Part shown: in pieces, positions 8,351 through 16,709 of the stretch
How positions within the stretch are numbered: the first letter of the stretch is position 1
Layout of the letters: each line of letters opens with the position of its first letter
Assembly: GCA_902786615.1 (NCBI GenBank)
Contig: CADADE010000027.1
Location: 69,122-133,121 of the forward strand
Direction: 5' to 3'
Length of the DNA stretch: 64,000 nucleotides
DNA from: Oscillospiraceae bacterium
GTDB taxonomy: Bacteria; Bacillota_A; Clostridia; Oscillospirales; Oscillospiraceae
Notes under the pieces: model-generated
Told to the model about the DNA's origin: nothing
The model's database searches: none
What the model saw: only the letters and a program-made list of their open reading frames with translations
Program-made: the position numbers and the translations under genes

Positions 8351-8920
8351 ATGGACTCCTGGCAGGCCCTGAAAAGTGAATGTGCCGCGTGCCGCGGCTG
8401 CTCCCTGTGCAGGACACGGCACAACCTGGTTTTCGGCGTGGGGAACGAGCAGGCGGAGCTCATGCTCATCGGCGAAGGCCCCGGCGAGCAGGAGGATCTC
8501 AAGGGCGAGCCCTTTGTCGGCCCGGCGGGAAAGCTTCTGGACGACATGCTGAAAATGATCGATCTCGACCGTGGACGCGTCTACATCGCCAATATTGTCA
8601 AGTGCCGCCCGCCCGGAAACCGCGACCCGCAGAACATTGAGCAGGACGCCTGCCGCGCCTGGCTCGACCGGCAGATCAAGCTGGTGAACCCGAAAATCAT
8701 CGTGTGCCTGGGCCGCATCGCGGCCAAGGCGCTCATCGACCCCGACTTTCGGATCACGCGGGAACACGGCGTCTGGTACGATATCGACGGCCGCCGCCTC
8801 ATGGCGACCTACCACCCGTCGGCCCTGCTGCGCGATGTGAGCAAGCGGCCCGAGGCATTTATGGATCTTCGCAGCTTAAGAAAGGAAATCAGGGCTGTCT
8901 GCGACAGCGTATATGTATGA
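8351..8920 (+). CDS. Family 4 uracil-DNA glycosylase (Fe-S)
   Basis: Removes uracil from DNA in base-excision repair. 189 residues, the usual size for the family-4 enzymes found in bacteria and archaea. Motif 1 is GEGPGEQED at 41-49, motif 2 is HPSALL at 155-160, and the four [4Fe-4S] ligands are C14, C17, C85 and C101, all conserved. The start at 8351 gives the family N-terminus; weak GGCGGA lies upstream. It overlaps the next gene by four bases (ATGA), so glycosylase, DUF2156 protein and GNAT form one operon. Confidence 0.93.
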   Translation: MDSWQALKSECAACRGCSLCRTRHNLVFGVGNEQAELMLIGEGPGEQEDLKGEPFVGPAGKLLDDMLKMIDLDRGRVYIANIVKCRPPGNRDPQNIEQDACRAWLDRQIKLVNPKIIVCLGRIAAKALIDPDFRITREHGVWYDIDGRRLMATYHPSALLRDVSKRPEAFMDLRSLRKEIRAVCDSVYV

Positions 8921-9834
8921 TCAAGTTTCACGCAATCTCTCTGCTGGACAAGGAATGGATCGACCGGCACCTGCGGTGCGAGGACTCCCCCAGCGCGGAC
9001 TTCAACTTCGGCAACATGTTTATCTGGGACGAGCATTACCGTCAGCTCGTGTGCGATCTGGGCGAGCGGACGCTCACCAAGGTGCGCCTGCACGGTCTGC
9101 CCGCCTTTGTCTACCCCGTCGGCTGCGGGCCGCTGCGCCCCGCGATCGAAGCGCTGCGGGAATACGCCGCGGCAAAGCAGTACGACTTTCTCCTGCGCGG
9201 CATCACCGATAAGCAGAAGGAACTGCTGGAGCGGGAGTTTCCCGAATGCTTCCTCTTCTGCGAGGAGACCAAGTACGCCGACTATATCTATGAGGCGCAG
9301 AAGCTCGCCACCTATTCCGGCAAGGCCCTGCACGGCAAGAAGAACCACTGCAACCGCTTTGAGGCAGAGCATGACTGGTGCTTCGTGCCGATCACGACGA
9401 AGAACATCCCCGCCTGCAGACAGATGCTCGACGCCTGGACGCAGGAGAATGCCGAGCGCCTGGATGAGAGCATCGTCTATGAGCACAACGCCATCGAGCG
9501 CGCCTTCCTGCACTATGAGGAGCTGGGGCTTGAGGGCGGCGTTCTGTACGCCGACGGGAAGCTTATGGGCTTTACCTTCGGGGAGATGACCAGCTCCGAC
9601 ACCTTCAACGTGCATGTGGAAAAGGCCGCGGCGGACGTAAACGGCGCGTACCCCATGGTATGCAGGGAGCTGAGCAGAATGCTCCTGGAGAAGCACCCCG
9701 GCCTTGTGTGGCTCAACCGTGAGGACGACATGGGACTGGAGTCCCTGCGCAAATCCAAGGAATCCTATAAGCCCGCCTTCCTCCTGCGAAAATACGCGGC
9801 AAAATGGATAGGGAGAGAAGAAGATGACGAGTGA
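8917..9834 (+). CDS. DUF2156 domain protein (GNAT-fold, LPG-synthase C-domain-like)
   Basis: A 305-residue protein recognised as the DUF2156 family, related to the C-terminal aminoacyl-transferase domain of phosphatidylglycerol lysyltransferase: SADFNFGNMFIWDE near residues 28-41, KLATYSGKALHGKKNH in the middle, and NREDDMGLESLRKSKESY towards the end are the family hallmarks. No membrane segments are visible, unlike full-length MprF. Its acceptor is unknown; tRNA-dependent aminoacylation is a family-based guess. It starts inside the glycosylase stop codon and overlaps the following acetyltransferase by 11 bases. Confidence 0.82.
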   Translation: MIKFHAISLLDKEWIDRHLRCEDSPSADFNFGNMFIWDEHYRQLVCDLGERTLTKVRLHGLPAFVYPVGCGPLRPAIEALREYAAAKQYDFLLRGITDKQKELLEREFPECFLFCEETKYADYIYEAQKLATYSGKALHGKKNHCNRFEAEHDWCFVPITTKNIPACRQMLDAWTQENAERLDESIVYEHNAIERAFLHYEELGLEGGVLYADGKLMGFTFGEMTSSDTFNVHVEKAAADVNGAYPMVCRELSRMLLEKHPGLVWLNREDDMGLESLRKSKESYKPAFLLRKYAAKWIGREEDDE

Positions 9835-10642
9835 TTTTACGATCCGTGAATACCGCGCCGGGGATGTGCCGGCGCTGTCCTTCCTGTGGCAGGACGTGTT
9901 CGGCGACCCGCTCAGCTTCACGGCGGAATTTTACGGGCTGCTGCCAAATATGGGCTCCGCCGTGGTGGCGGAGAAGGACGGGAAGCTTGTCGGCGCGGCC
10001 CACGTCATCGACGGGCTGGAGCTCGTGGGCAGGCGGAAAAAGGCCATCACGGCGGGCTATATCTACGCGGTGATGGTGGCGGCGGAATACCGCAGCCTCG
10101 GCATCGGCAAGGCCCTCACGACCGAGATCGCGTCCCTTGCAAAGAAGCGGGGCGCGGGGCTTTTGTGCATCCTGCCGGCGGACGCGCCGCTTTACGGCTG
10201 GTACCACAGGCTGCTCGGCTTTGAGTGCGTGCTGCACCGGAAGGAGCTTGAAGTGGGCTGCGCGGCGAGAGCGCAGGTGACGGAGCTGGACGCCGCCCAA
10301 TACATGCAGCGGCGCGAGCAGCTTTTGCAGGGGAAAAACTATCTGCGGCCGACGATATCCACCATGGAGTTTCAGCGGCGCTTCTGCAAATTCTTCGGCG
10401 GCGGTCTCTACGCGGTCGGAGAGGGGATCTGCACGGCGGAGCTGGACGGGGACAGGTGCCTCGTCAAGGAGATCCTCTCCCCCGAGCCCGAAGACTGCGT
10501 CACGATCGCGGCCTCCGTGGGCCAGCTGCTGGGTGCGAAGACGAGCGTCTACTATCTCCCCGCACGGGAAGGGAACTCCTACATCGCCGCACCGCCGGGA
10601 AGCATCCCGGCCGACTGCGTGTGGAATCTGAGCTTTGACTGA
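9824..10642 (+). CDS. GNAT family N-acetyltransferase
   Basis: A 272-residue acetyltransferase with one GNAT domain at about residues 1-135: the acetyl-CoA site is the strand AVMVAAEYRSLGIGKALT, with the R/Q-x-x-G-x-G/A pattern (YRSLGIGKAL). The C-terminal half resembles the sterol-carrier-like domain seen in the larger Eis-type GNATs but is too divergent to name. Ribosome site GGGAGAGAAG precedes the ATG at 9824. It is third in the glycosylase operon. Substrate unknown. Confidence 0.8.
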   Translation: MTSDFTIREYRAGDVPALSFLWQDVFGDPLSFTAEFYGLLPNMGSAVVAEKDGKLVGAAHVIDGLELVGRRKKAITAGYIYAVMVAAEYRSLGIGKALTTEIASLAKKRGAGLLCILPADAPLYGWYHRLLGFECVLHRKELEVGCAARAQVTELDAAQYMQRREQLLQGKNYLRPTISTMEFQRRFCKFFGGGLYAVGEGICTAELDGDRCLVKEILSPEPEDCVTIAASVGQLLGAKTSVYYLPAREGNSYIAAPPGSIPADCVWNLSFD

Positions 10643-10754
10643 GCATTTTACAAAGACGAAACAATTTTTGCATTATCCCTGAAACATCTTCCTGGTATTC
10701 TATACTCGCAAGCAGGAAAGAACTTCATAAGGAACACAAGTTCTTCTTAAATCA

Positions 10755-10785
10755 AGCAGAGTGGTCAGGCACTCTGCTTTGGTTT
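10755..10785 (+). terminator. Terminator of the glycosylase-DUF2156-GNAT operon
   Basis: A 9-bp stem AGCAGAGTG/CACTCTGCT with a 6-base loop followed by TTGGTTTATTT. The preceding stretch 10643-10754 carries a second inverted repeat (AAGAACTT/AAGTTCTT) and no gene. Confidence 0.65.
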
Positions 10786-10802
10786 ATTTAAACATATAAT
10801 AG

Positions 10803-10849
10803 CCGCGGCAAAACGGATATCAAAAAGCATCCGTTTTGCCGCGGTTTTT
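10803..10849. terminator. Strong bidirectional terminator
   Basis: A perfect 16-bp stem (10803-10818 with 10829-10844), 10-base loop, and TTTTTATTT on the plus strand. It overlaps the stop region of the convergent traX-like gene. Confidence 0.8.
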
Positions 10850-11723
10850 ATTTCGCAAAGGTGAAATAAACAGTCAGGGCGCCGAGGATCGCCAGATGTA
10901 CCGGATAGATCGCGTAGAACAGGAGCTTGAGCGGCGGGCCCTGCCGTCCCTTGTAGAGAACGATCGGCACGACGGAGAGAGCCGCGCAGGCAAAGTGGGC
11001 AAGCGGATGCCCCGCGACGATGTATTCCACCACACACCAGAGGATGATCACCCCGGCCTGGGAGAAGCGGCTGCCGCGCGCGATCCAGATCGCCACGATC
11101 AGCGCCACGCCGAGCGTGCGGTAGTCCATGTTGTCCTTGATGAGAAAGAACGCGCCGAACAGAGCCAGGGCCCGCATCAGAAGCTTCACGACATCCCGCC
11201 GCGGATTCCACGCTTCATCCAGCAGCGAAATCACCGAAAGGCCGAGGGCGAGGGTGTAAAAGACATTCAACTCGTCCGACAGGATGCGCACGCCCGCGTA
11301 CTCCACCCGCAGCACCGCCATGCCGAGGGCCAGCACCGGCCAGATCACCGTCCCGTCCAGGCGCACCGTGGACAGCCACGCCACCGCCGCCACGGCGATA
11401 AAGATCAGGCACACGAACCAGCGCTCGCTGAGCTTCGCGACGAGCTCGCTCCCCTGCGGGTAATGATTGACGTCCGAAGCCAGGACATAGGGGATCTGCG
11501 AGATGACGGCAAAGGCGACAAGGCGCGTAAGATAGCGCCCGATGCTGCGGCTTCTCTCAAAGCCGTTGACGATCAGAAAGGCAAAGACCGGAAACGCGAA
11601 GCGCCCGACGGCGCGCATCGCCATATAGAGCTTTACGTCAATAAAACGGGGAAAGAGGAAAATGGCGCTGTGGTCAACCAGCATGGAGAGCACAGCCAGC
11701 AGCTTCATGGTAAAAACAGTCAT
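10848..11723 (-). CDS. TraX family membrane protein
   Basis: A 291-residue polytopic membrane protein of the TraX family, with about eight hydrophobic segments. In F plasmids TraX acetylates pilin; chromosomal Firmicute members are uncharacterised. Hallmarks are the N-terminal KLLAVLSMLVDHSAIF, VGRFAFPVFAFLIVNGF, and the C-terminal LFYAIYPVHLAIL. The ATG follows AAGGAG. It lies 15 bases downstream of the flavodoxin-type gene on the same strand, so they are probably co-transcribed. No pilus genes are nearby, so an acyltransferase acting on a surface glycan or lipid is an equally good guess. Confidence 0.8.
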   Translation of the reverse strand: MTVFTMKLLAVLSMLVDHSAIFLFPRFIDVKLYMAMRAVGRFAFPVFAFLIVNGFERSRSIGRYLTRLVAFAVISQIPYVLASDVNHYPQGSELVAKLSERWFVCLIFIAVAAVAWLSTVRLDGTVIWPVLALGMAVLRVEYAGVRILSDELNVFYTLALGLSVISLLDEAWNPRRDVVKLLMRALALFGAFFLIKDNMDYRTLGVALIVAIWIARGSRFSQAGVIILWCVVEYIVAGHPLAHFACAALSVVPIVLYKGRQGPPLKLLFYAIYPVHLAILGALTVYFTFAK

Positions 11724-11738
11724 ACGGGGCTCCTTCGC

Positions 11739-13067
11739 TTACAGCTTGTCCAGAATCTTTTTATATGGGGCGAGCATGCCCTCGTTCATCTTGTCGCCGA
11801 TCAGGCGGCGCACGCGGCGGCGCCGAAGCAGCGCGCCGAGCAGGCTCAGGCCCAGCATGCGCGGCCAGCGGCGCTGCGGGAAATCATAAAGCCCGTGCGC
11901 CTTGTACCAGCGGTGGTCCTCCCGCATCATGCCGCGCATGAGCCAGACGAGGTCGCGGAAGATCTTCATGCCGCCCACGCCGTAAAAGCTGCGCGGCGGG
12001 TTGTATCCGTTCTCGAGCGCCCAGACGAGCCGGGCGGACAGGGCGCGAAGCTCCTCGGCGTCCGAAGCGAAGCCCGCAAGGAAGCTGCGGCCGACGGCGG
12101 CGCGCCCCTCCAGCACCGCGCGGAGATTTTCCTCGCGGCGCATGTCGCCGTTTACGAGATAGGCAAAGGGCTTGCCCTCGGCCAAACTGCGGTGCCCGTT
12201 AAAAAACTGCCGGTCGTCGTACAGCTTAAAGCGCGAGCCCATGCTGTGCCCGTGCAGCGTGAAGGCGTAGACAATGGCGTCGGCAGACAGGATCTTCTCG
12301 CGCAGGAGAACGTCAAAGCCGTCGCGGTAGACGCATTTGCCGTCGAGCGCACAGTTGAGGCAGCCGAGACAGCCGCCCTTGAAGGGGAAATCCGCAAGGT
12401 TCACAAAGCGCGTGCGGAAGGGATAGACCGCGCTGAAATCCCGGATCAGGGCGCGCAGGCTCTCGTCCCCCTCCCGGAGATCGGCGACGATGACGGTGTC
12501 AAAGCCGTCGCGCTTTTCGCAGTCGGGCAGGCAGCTCTCATATAGCGCGGGCGCGGCTTCTGCGGGGGGCAGCGTCGGCTTTTCATACACGCCGTTTTGC
12601 GCGCAGAAGACGGCGTATTCCAGAAACTGCTCCGCCTCGCGCCGTCCCCGCTCGCACAGCAGATCCTCCATATCCGCGGACAGGCCGTGGATCACCCGCA
12701 TGCCGAGATCGCGGAAGTTCTCCTCCAGGAAGCGATGGGCCGTCACGTCGAAGAAATGCTTGGAGGTGGAAAGCTGCGTCACATACTTGTCCTTCACGGG
12801 CAGCGCGTTTTCCGCCATGAGCTCCACGAAGCGGTGGAGCTGGTACGGGACGAGGAAGCTGTACACCGGGTAGGCGAAGATCACGAGCTCCGCGCGCTCA
12901 AAGGCCGCGGCGGCAGGGCGCATGTCCCGCTCAAAGCTCTCAATGCCCGCGCCAACGTTCAGATATTCAAAGCTGTGCCGGTGAAAGCGCTTTTCCAGAT
13001 ACAGACAGCTCTGCAGTGTCACGCTGAAGCGCCCGCGCGGCGAGCCGTTGACAATCAGAATCTTCAT
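11739..13067 (-). CDS. Tandem flavodoxin-fold protein with Isf-type Fe-S motif
   Basis: A 442-residue cytoplasmic protein built from two NADPH-dependent-FMN-reductase-like domains. Domain one (residues 1-170) opens with MKILIVNGSPRGRFS, the FMN phosphate loop. Domain two (from about 190) has lost that loop but carries CLGCLNCALDGKC, the compact C-x2-C-x2-C-x5-C pattern that binds a [4Fe-4S] cluster in archaeal iron-sulfur flavoprotein. The last 100 residues are basic (LRRRRVRRL). Single-domain relatives act in electron transfer or reductive detoxification; this fused form could pass electrons between the domains, which is inference. A traX-like gene follows after 15 bases. Confidence 0.72.
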   Translation of the reverse strand: MKILIVNGSPRGRFSVTLQSCLYLEKRFHRHSFEYLNVGAGIESFERDMRPAAAAFERAELVIFAYPVYSFLVPYQLHRFVELMAENALPVKDKYVTQLSTSKHFFDVTAHRFLEENFRDLGMRVIHGLSADMEDLLCERGRREAEQFLEYAVFCAQNGVYEKPTLPPAEAAPALYESCLPDCEKRDGFDTVIVADLREGDESLRALIRDFSAVYPFRTRFVNLADFPFKGGCLGCLNCALDGKCVYRDGFDVLLREKILSADAIVYAFTLHGHSMGSRFKLYDDRQFFNGHRSLAEGKPFAYLVNGDMRREENLRAVLEGRAAVGRSFLAGFASDAEELRALSARLVWALENGYNPPRSFYGVGGMKIFRDLVWLMRGMMREDHRWYKAHGLYDFPQRRWPRMLGLSLLGALLRRRRVRRLIGDKMNEGMLAPYKKILDKL

Positions 13068-13214
13068 CCCGTTCTCCCCCTGTGATCTGTTTTCGATTTT
13101 ACTCTATCAGACGGTAAAAATCCACAAATAGTTTCTGCGTTTTTTATAGAAAAAAACAGAGATAATAAAGATGCCGTCAAGCCGTGCGCCGCCGCTCTGC
13201 TCAGTGCTTCCCGG

Positions 13215-13349
13215 AAAAAAAGATGCGGACCGCAAATGCGATCCGCAGGACAGGGTTTGGGATAAAGATATGAGCCGCGGCCTCTCCGCTTGAAAGGCCA
13301 ATTGGATAAGCTGTGCCTGTATAGTAGCACGCGCGCCAAAACTTGTAAA
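13215..13349 (-). ncRNA. Candidate small RNA transcription unit (about 100 nt)
   Basis: Within a gap of 642 bases (13068-13709) the minus strand has a complete promoter, TTTACA (13349-13344), 17 bases, TACTAT (13326-13321) with a TG-C extended minus-10. About 70 bases after the predicted start (near 13314) comes a terminator: stem GCGGA-x-CGCA/TGCG-x-TCCGC (13246-13225), followed by seven U (13221-13215 read in reverse). Between them is an 8-bp hairpin GGCCTTTC/GAGAGGCC. No start codon with a ribosome site lies inside. No known RNA family was recognised; SRP, 6S and tmRNA do not fit. The rest of the gap holds only repeat A. Confidence 0.42.
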
Positions 13350-13428
13350 GAGCGAGAAAGGGCGCAAACGCACTGCTTTTGTCGAACGCTCAAAAAAGTT
13401 TTTGCGTATCGGGTTTAGTCCGCTTCTA

Positions 13429-13591
13429 AGCTCCCTTTGCGAAAGGGAGCTGTCACAGCCGATCTCCCGCGAGGCTGTGACTGAGGGATCGGCCGAGCTG
13501 AATGAAGCTTAAACAGAGCCTTGCTTAGATTCTGTTTCGATTGTTTCGATCCCTCCGGCCTTCGGCCACCTCCCTTTTTCCAAAGGGAGGT
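13429..13591 (+). repeat. Composite palindromic intergenic repeat, copy A
   Basis: Two palindromic halves: AGCTCCCTTT/AAAGGGAGCT plus the arms CACAGCC/GGCTGTG (13429-13490), and CCCTCCGGCCTTCGGCCACC with CTCCCTTT/AAAGGGAG (13547-13591). The same two halves recur in the same order at 55031-55168. Confidence 0.7.
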
Positions 13592-13709
13592 CAGATTTGG
13601 GGCTTGCTGCGTTAAGCCGATAGCCATAAAAAATTTTTGCGCGGCGCATAGACCACCGCCGCGGGGACATACTAAGCGGGAACCCCAATAAGAGAGGAGC
13701 GAATCGCAA

Positions 13710-13922
13710 ATGCTAATGGACCGCATCGCGCTGGCGCTGACCATCATCGGCGGCGTCAACTGGGGCAGCATCGGCCTGTTTCGTTTTGACCTTGTGGCCT
13801 GGCTCTTCGGCGGGCAGACGGCAACCGTCAGCAGAGTCGTTTACACGCTGGTGGGCCTGTCGGCCCTGTGGTGCGTAAGCCTGCTGTTTCGCAGCGACGC
13901 CATTGTGGACGACGAGATGTAA
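13710..13922 (+). CDS. DUF378 small membrane protein
   Basis: A 70-residue protein of the DUF378 family, with two transmembrane helices: ALALTIIGGVNWGSIGLF (residues 7-24) and VVYTLVGLSALWCVSLLF (about 43-60), and the family signature GGVNWGSIGLF. Function unknown across the family. AGAGAGGAG lies 11 bases before the ATG at 13710; an alternative start is the ATG six bases later. It is flanked on both sides by palindromic repeats and has no obvious operon partner. Confidence 0.85.
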   Translation: MLMDRIALALTIIGGVNWGSIGLFRFDLVAWLFGGQTATVSRVVYTLVGLSALWCVSLLFRSDAIVDDEM

Positions 13923-13994
13923 AACGCAGTCTGGCGTATGGAGAGCGGAGCGCGGCGCTCCCCTCTCCCCGGCCCGACAGGGTACATAGTTTTT

Positions 13995-14040
13995 GCCTCC
14001 CTCTTTGAGGGCGGGGGACCGCGAAGCGGTGGAGGGAGTC
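13995..14040 (-). repeat. Palindromic intergenic repeat, copy B (half element)
   Basis: CCTCCCTC followed by GAGGG, then GACCGCGAAGCGGT and GGAGGGAGT. It is an inverted version of the second half of copies A and D. Confidence 0.55.
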
Positions 14041-14043
14041 ACG

Positions 14044-14325
14044 TTACAGAAAGCGATACGCTAAAGCAGCCAGCGCGCCAAGCTGCAAAAGCGCGAGCGT
14101 CCAGAAGCCGAAAATAAAATTCCGGTGCCGCGTCTTGTGGCGAAAGGCGTACATGCCGAGAAGGCCGCCCGCCGCGCCGCCGAGCAGGGCCAGCAGAAAA
14201 AGCCGCTTTTCCGGTACACGCCGGTGGTCGCTTTTGGCATAGAGCTTGTCGGCCCCCATGGTGAGCAGGAGCACAAGGCTCATCGCGCAGCAGAAAAGCG
14301 CCGCGCCGTAAATCAGTGTTTTCAT
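14044..14325 (-). CDS. DUF1294 small membrane protein
   Basis: A 93-residue protein of the DUF1294 family with three hydrophobic segments and the signature GGAAGGLLGMYAFRHKTRH at about residues 49-67. Function unknown. Its ATG shares a base with the stop codon of the upstream phosphoesterase (TGATG), so it is translationally coupled as the last gene of a three-gene minus-strand operon (phosphatase-acetyltransferase fusion, phosphoesterase, DUF1294). Confidence 0.85.
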   Translation of the reverse strand: MKTLIYGAALFCCAMSLVLLLTMGADKLYAKSDHRRVPEKRLFLLALLGGAAGGLLGMYAFRHKTRHRNFIFGFWTLALLQLGALAALAYRFL

Positions 14326-15431
14326 CAGACCTCCGAGAGCGCCCCGAAGTACCAGCCGGAGACGCCGTTGTGCTTGACAAAATATCCGCGGGAGCAGGTC
14401 TCCACCACGCCGACCCGGTCCCCCGCCCGGAGGGGCAGGACATAATCGGTGCAGTCGTTGCAGTCGGTAAACTCGCCGTCGGTAAAGAGGTATTTGGTGA
14501 GGATGTCCAGCTCGTAGCCCGTGCGCACATGGCGGCAGCGGGAAAACTCATCTCCCCGCTCCAGTACCTGCACCCGGCTGTCGCCCCAGCGGATATAGGC
14601 CGAGCGCTCCGACGCCGCCTGATCGTTTAGAACCGTGCGCACCGGGAAGGGATCATAGGCCGCAAAGCCCAGCTCGTCCTTTGTGATATCCGGGATGATG
14701 AGGCAGTTTAACTGCCCGTCGTCCTTCAGGACGCAGGCCCCGTCGATACAGGCGATATGGCGCTCCCGGTCGATAATGGGATTTGCGCAGACGATATCGT
14801 CACAGTAGAGCATCACGGGGTAATGGCCCACCACGACCCATTTGTCAAAGCGGCAGCCCTTTCTGTACCACGCGTCGCAGCGTATCAGCTCCCCGACCGT
14901 GTGCTTGTCCAGGGGCTTGTCCGGGTACACCGCCGCGTGGGCAAAGACATAGCGCCCCGCCTCCATGGCCTGGGGCAGCGCGTCCAGAAAGGCAAACTCC
15001 GCCGGGAAAGCCTCCGCGAGGCGGCGGAGAAACCCGGCGGCGTCCGGGATACCCAGCGGGTCCAGTCCCAGCGCCCGCGCCATGTCCCACAAAAGGCCGC
15101 GCTGACGGCGGCGCATATAGCGGAGCACCGCTTCTTCGTCCCGGCTGTTCCCGTAATAGACAGTGCCCCAGCCGTCACAGTTGCCCATGAGGGCGACGGT
15201 ATTGCCCTTTTCGCACAGGGCCATGACCTCGCGCAGGGTTTGTAGGCTCTCGGCCCCCTTTTCCAGAAAATCGCCGTTCAGGATCAAAAAATCATCGTCG
15301 CAGAAGCCCACCTTTTGAAGCAGGCCGTGAAAGTACGGGAGATTGGCATGGATATCGGAGATCACCAGCACGCGCCGCCCCGGCGCGATCTCCGGGCGCA
15401 GGACGCGGGCAGGCGCGTCATAGCCCCGCAT
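14325..15431 (-). CDS. Metallophosphoesterase with C-terminal SH3-like region
   Basis: A 368-residue protein. The N-terminal 230 residues are a calcineurin-like phosphoesterase with the metal-binding set in order: SDIHAN (D26, H28), NGDFLEKG (D54), GNCD (N84, D86), a FAHAAV histidine and VVGHYP. The last 100 residues contain YVLPLRAGDRVGVVETCSRG and VSGWYFG, resembling a bacterial SH3 domain used for binding wall or protein ligands. There is no signal peptide, so it should be cytoplasmic. Relatives hydrolyse phosphodiesters, diadenosine tetraphosphate or phosphoproteins; the substrate is not deducible. It overlaps the upstream fusion gene by 14 bases. Confidence 0.75.
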   Translation of the reverse strand: MRGYDAPARVLRPEIAPGRRVLVISDIHANLPYFHGLLQKVGFCDDDFLILNGDFLEKGAESLQTLREVMALCEKGNTVALMGNCDGWGTVYYGNSRDEEAVLRYMRRRQRGLLWDMARALGLDPLGIPDAAGFLRRLAEAFPAEFAFLDALPQAMEAGRYVFAHAAVYPDKPLDKHTVGELIRCDAWYRKGCRFDKWVVVGHYPVMLYCDDIVCANPIIDRERHIACIDGACVLKDDGQLNCLIIPDITKDELGFAAYDPFPVRTVLNDQAASERSAYIRWGDSRVQVLERGDEFSRCRHVRTGYELDILTKYLFTDGEFTDCNDCTDYVLPLRAGDRVGVVETCSRGYFVKHNGVSGWYFGALSEV

Positions 15432-16551
15432 AATCGGGCCTCCCCAGCTTTTTCTCCATCAGGATAAGCTCCGCCTCGGCCCCGGGCGCGCGCGACAGCT
15501 CCGTAAAGCCGTTGGCCCGGTAAAAGGCCAGGGCGGCCTTGTTGTCCTCCGCCACATGCAGGCGCACGGAGCGGCGGCCCAGCCTGCGGTATTTGTTCAC
15601 GGCCCGGCCCAGAAGCTGCACGCCGAGACCCTGCCCGCGGTATTCCGGGCAGAGGTACAAAAGGCTCACCCAGCCATAGCCCGCATGCTCGCCCCGCGCC
15701 GTGTCCAGGTCGACAAGGCCGGCATAGGTATCCTCATCGTAGAAAAAGCACACCGCCCCGTCATCCCGCCGGTAATGCTCCCGCGCGGCGCTGAAATAGG
15801 GTTCCGGTTCAAAGCCGCGCAGATCCCCGTGGGCCGCCCTCCAGGCGTCGGCATAGCTGCGCTCGTAGGTCTCGCGGTGCCTGGCCGGATCGACGCAGAC
15901 CTGCCGCAGGGCAGGCTCGACCGCGAGGCTCGTCTGCAGCTTCTCCGGCAGGTGGGAGACGTCGTCGATCATGTCCACGGTAAAGCGCCCGTCCTCATAG
16001 CGCAGGTGCGCAACGCCCGTGTTGCGGAAGATCGGCACCGTCTCCCGGTCGTTGAGCGGCACGCCCAAAAGCTTTGTCAGCATGCAGCGGATGGCGACGC
16101 CGTGTGAGGTAACGACCACCGTGCGGCCCGGGTTTTTCTCCGCGATCTCATAGAGAGCCGCCAGCGCCCGTTCCTGCACTTCCCAGAAGGTCTCGGCCCC
16201 GGGGAGATAAAAATGCGCGGAATCGTGCATGAAGGTCTCCAGCAGCTCCGGCTGCTCCCGGCGGATATTGGCGAAGGGCTTGGCCTCCCAGGGGCCGACG
16301 TTGATCTCCCGCAGACGCCTGTCGCACTGGATGGGCAGATCATGAAAGCGCGTGATGGCCGAGGCCGTAAAGCGCGCCCGGTAGAGATCGCTGGAATAGA
16401 CCGCGTCCACCGGGATGTCCCGGAAGCGCAGACTCAAGGCGTCCCGCTGCTTTTCGCCCGCGGGGGTGACGCCCCCGTCCCAGTGGCCCTGCATGCAGCG
16501 GTAGAGATTCCCCTCCGCCTGGACGTGTCGAATTACATAAATTTCTGTCAT
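15418..16551 (-). CDS. Histidine phosphatase - GNAT acetyltransferase fusion
   Basis: A 377-residue two-domain protein. Residues 1-200 are a phosphoglycerate-mutase-like histidine phosphatase: the phospho-accepting histidine lies in IRHVQAEGN (H9), with AVYSSDLYRA, LREINVGPWEA and the second histidine in VTSHGVAIR. Residues 235-377 are a GNAT domain with YLCPEYRGQGLGVQLLGRA, the acetyl-CoA loop. The start is ATG 16551, eight bases after AGGAG; a GTG at 16560 is an alternative. The fusion, coupled to a phosphoesterase, suggests two activities on related metabolites, but no substrate can be named. Confidence 0.8.
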   Translation of the reverse strand: MTEIYVIRHVQAEGNLYRCMQGHWDGGVTPAGEKQRDALSLRFRDIPVDAVYSSDLYRARFTASAITRFHDLPIQCDRRLREINVGPWEAKPFANIRREQPELLETFMHDSAHFYLPGAETFWEVQERALAALYEIAEKNPGRTVVVTSHGVAIRCMLTKLLGVPLNDRETVPIFRNTGVAHLRYEDGRFTVDMIDDVSHLPEKLQTSLAVEPALRQVCVDPARHRETYERSYADAWRAAHGDLRGFEPEPYFSAAREHYRRDDGAVCFFYDEDTYAGLVDLDTARGEHAGYGWVSLLYLCPEYRGQGLGVQLLGRAVNKYRRLGRRSVRLHVAEDNKAALAFYRANGFTELSRAPGAEAELILMEKKLGRPDYAGL

Positions 16552-16569
16552 AAGCTTCACTCCTGACGC

Positions 16570-16598
16570 TTGACCGCCGCCCCGAGATACGGTATAAT
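16570..16598 (+). promoter_or_regulatory. Promoter of the PurN-like gene
   Basis: TTGACC at 16570-16575, exactly 17 bases, TATAAT at 16593-16598. The predicted transcript start near 16605 leaves a leader of about 105 bases before the ribosome site. Confidence 0.75.
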
Positions 16599-16709
16599 AG
16601 TCGACATAACATGGAGCGTGTCGGCCGCGCTGTTTTTATTATACCGCGTTTTGTCCCGCAGGACAAGTGCCGCCGCGTCCGTGTTGAAAACAGGGGTGAG
16701 AGGTTCGAC

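Noticed and set aside
10643..10754. Small RNA upstream of the traX terminator pair
   Set aside because: Inverted repeats are present but no promoter with acceptable minus-35 spacing; better explained as the operon's 3' end.
13068..13709. CRISPR or tRNA in the largest gene-free gaps
   Set aside because: No regularly spaced repeats and no cloverleaf or CCA end found here or in the other gaps over 300 bases.
16611..16709. N-terminal extension of the PurN-like protein from ATG 16611
   Set aside because: It lies about six bases after the predicted transcript start with no ribosome site, and the extra residues do not match the family.
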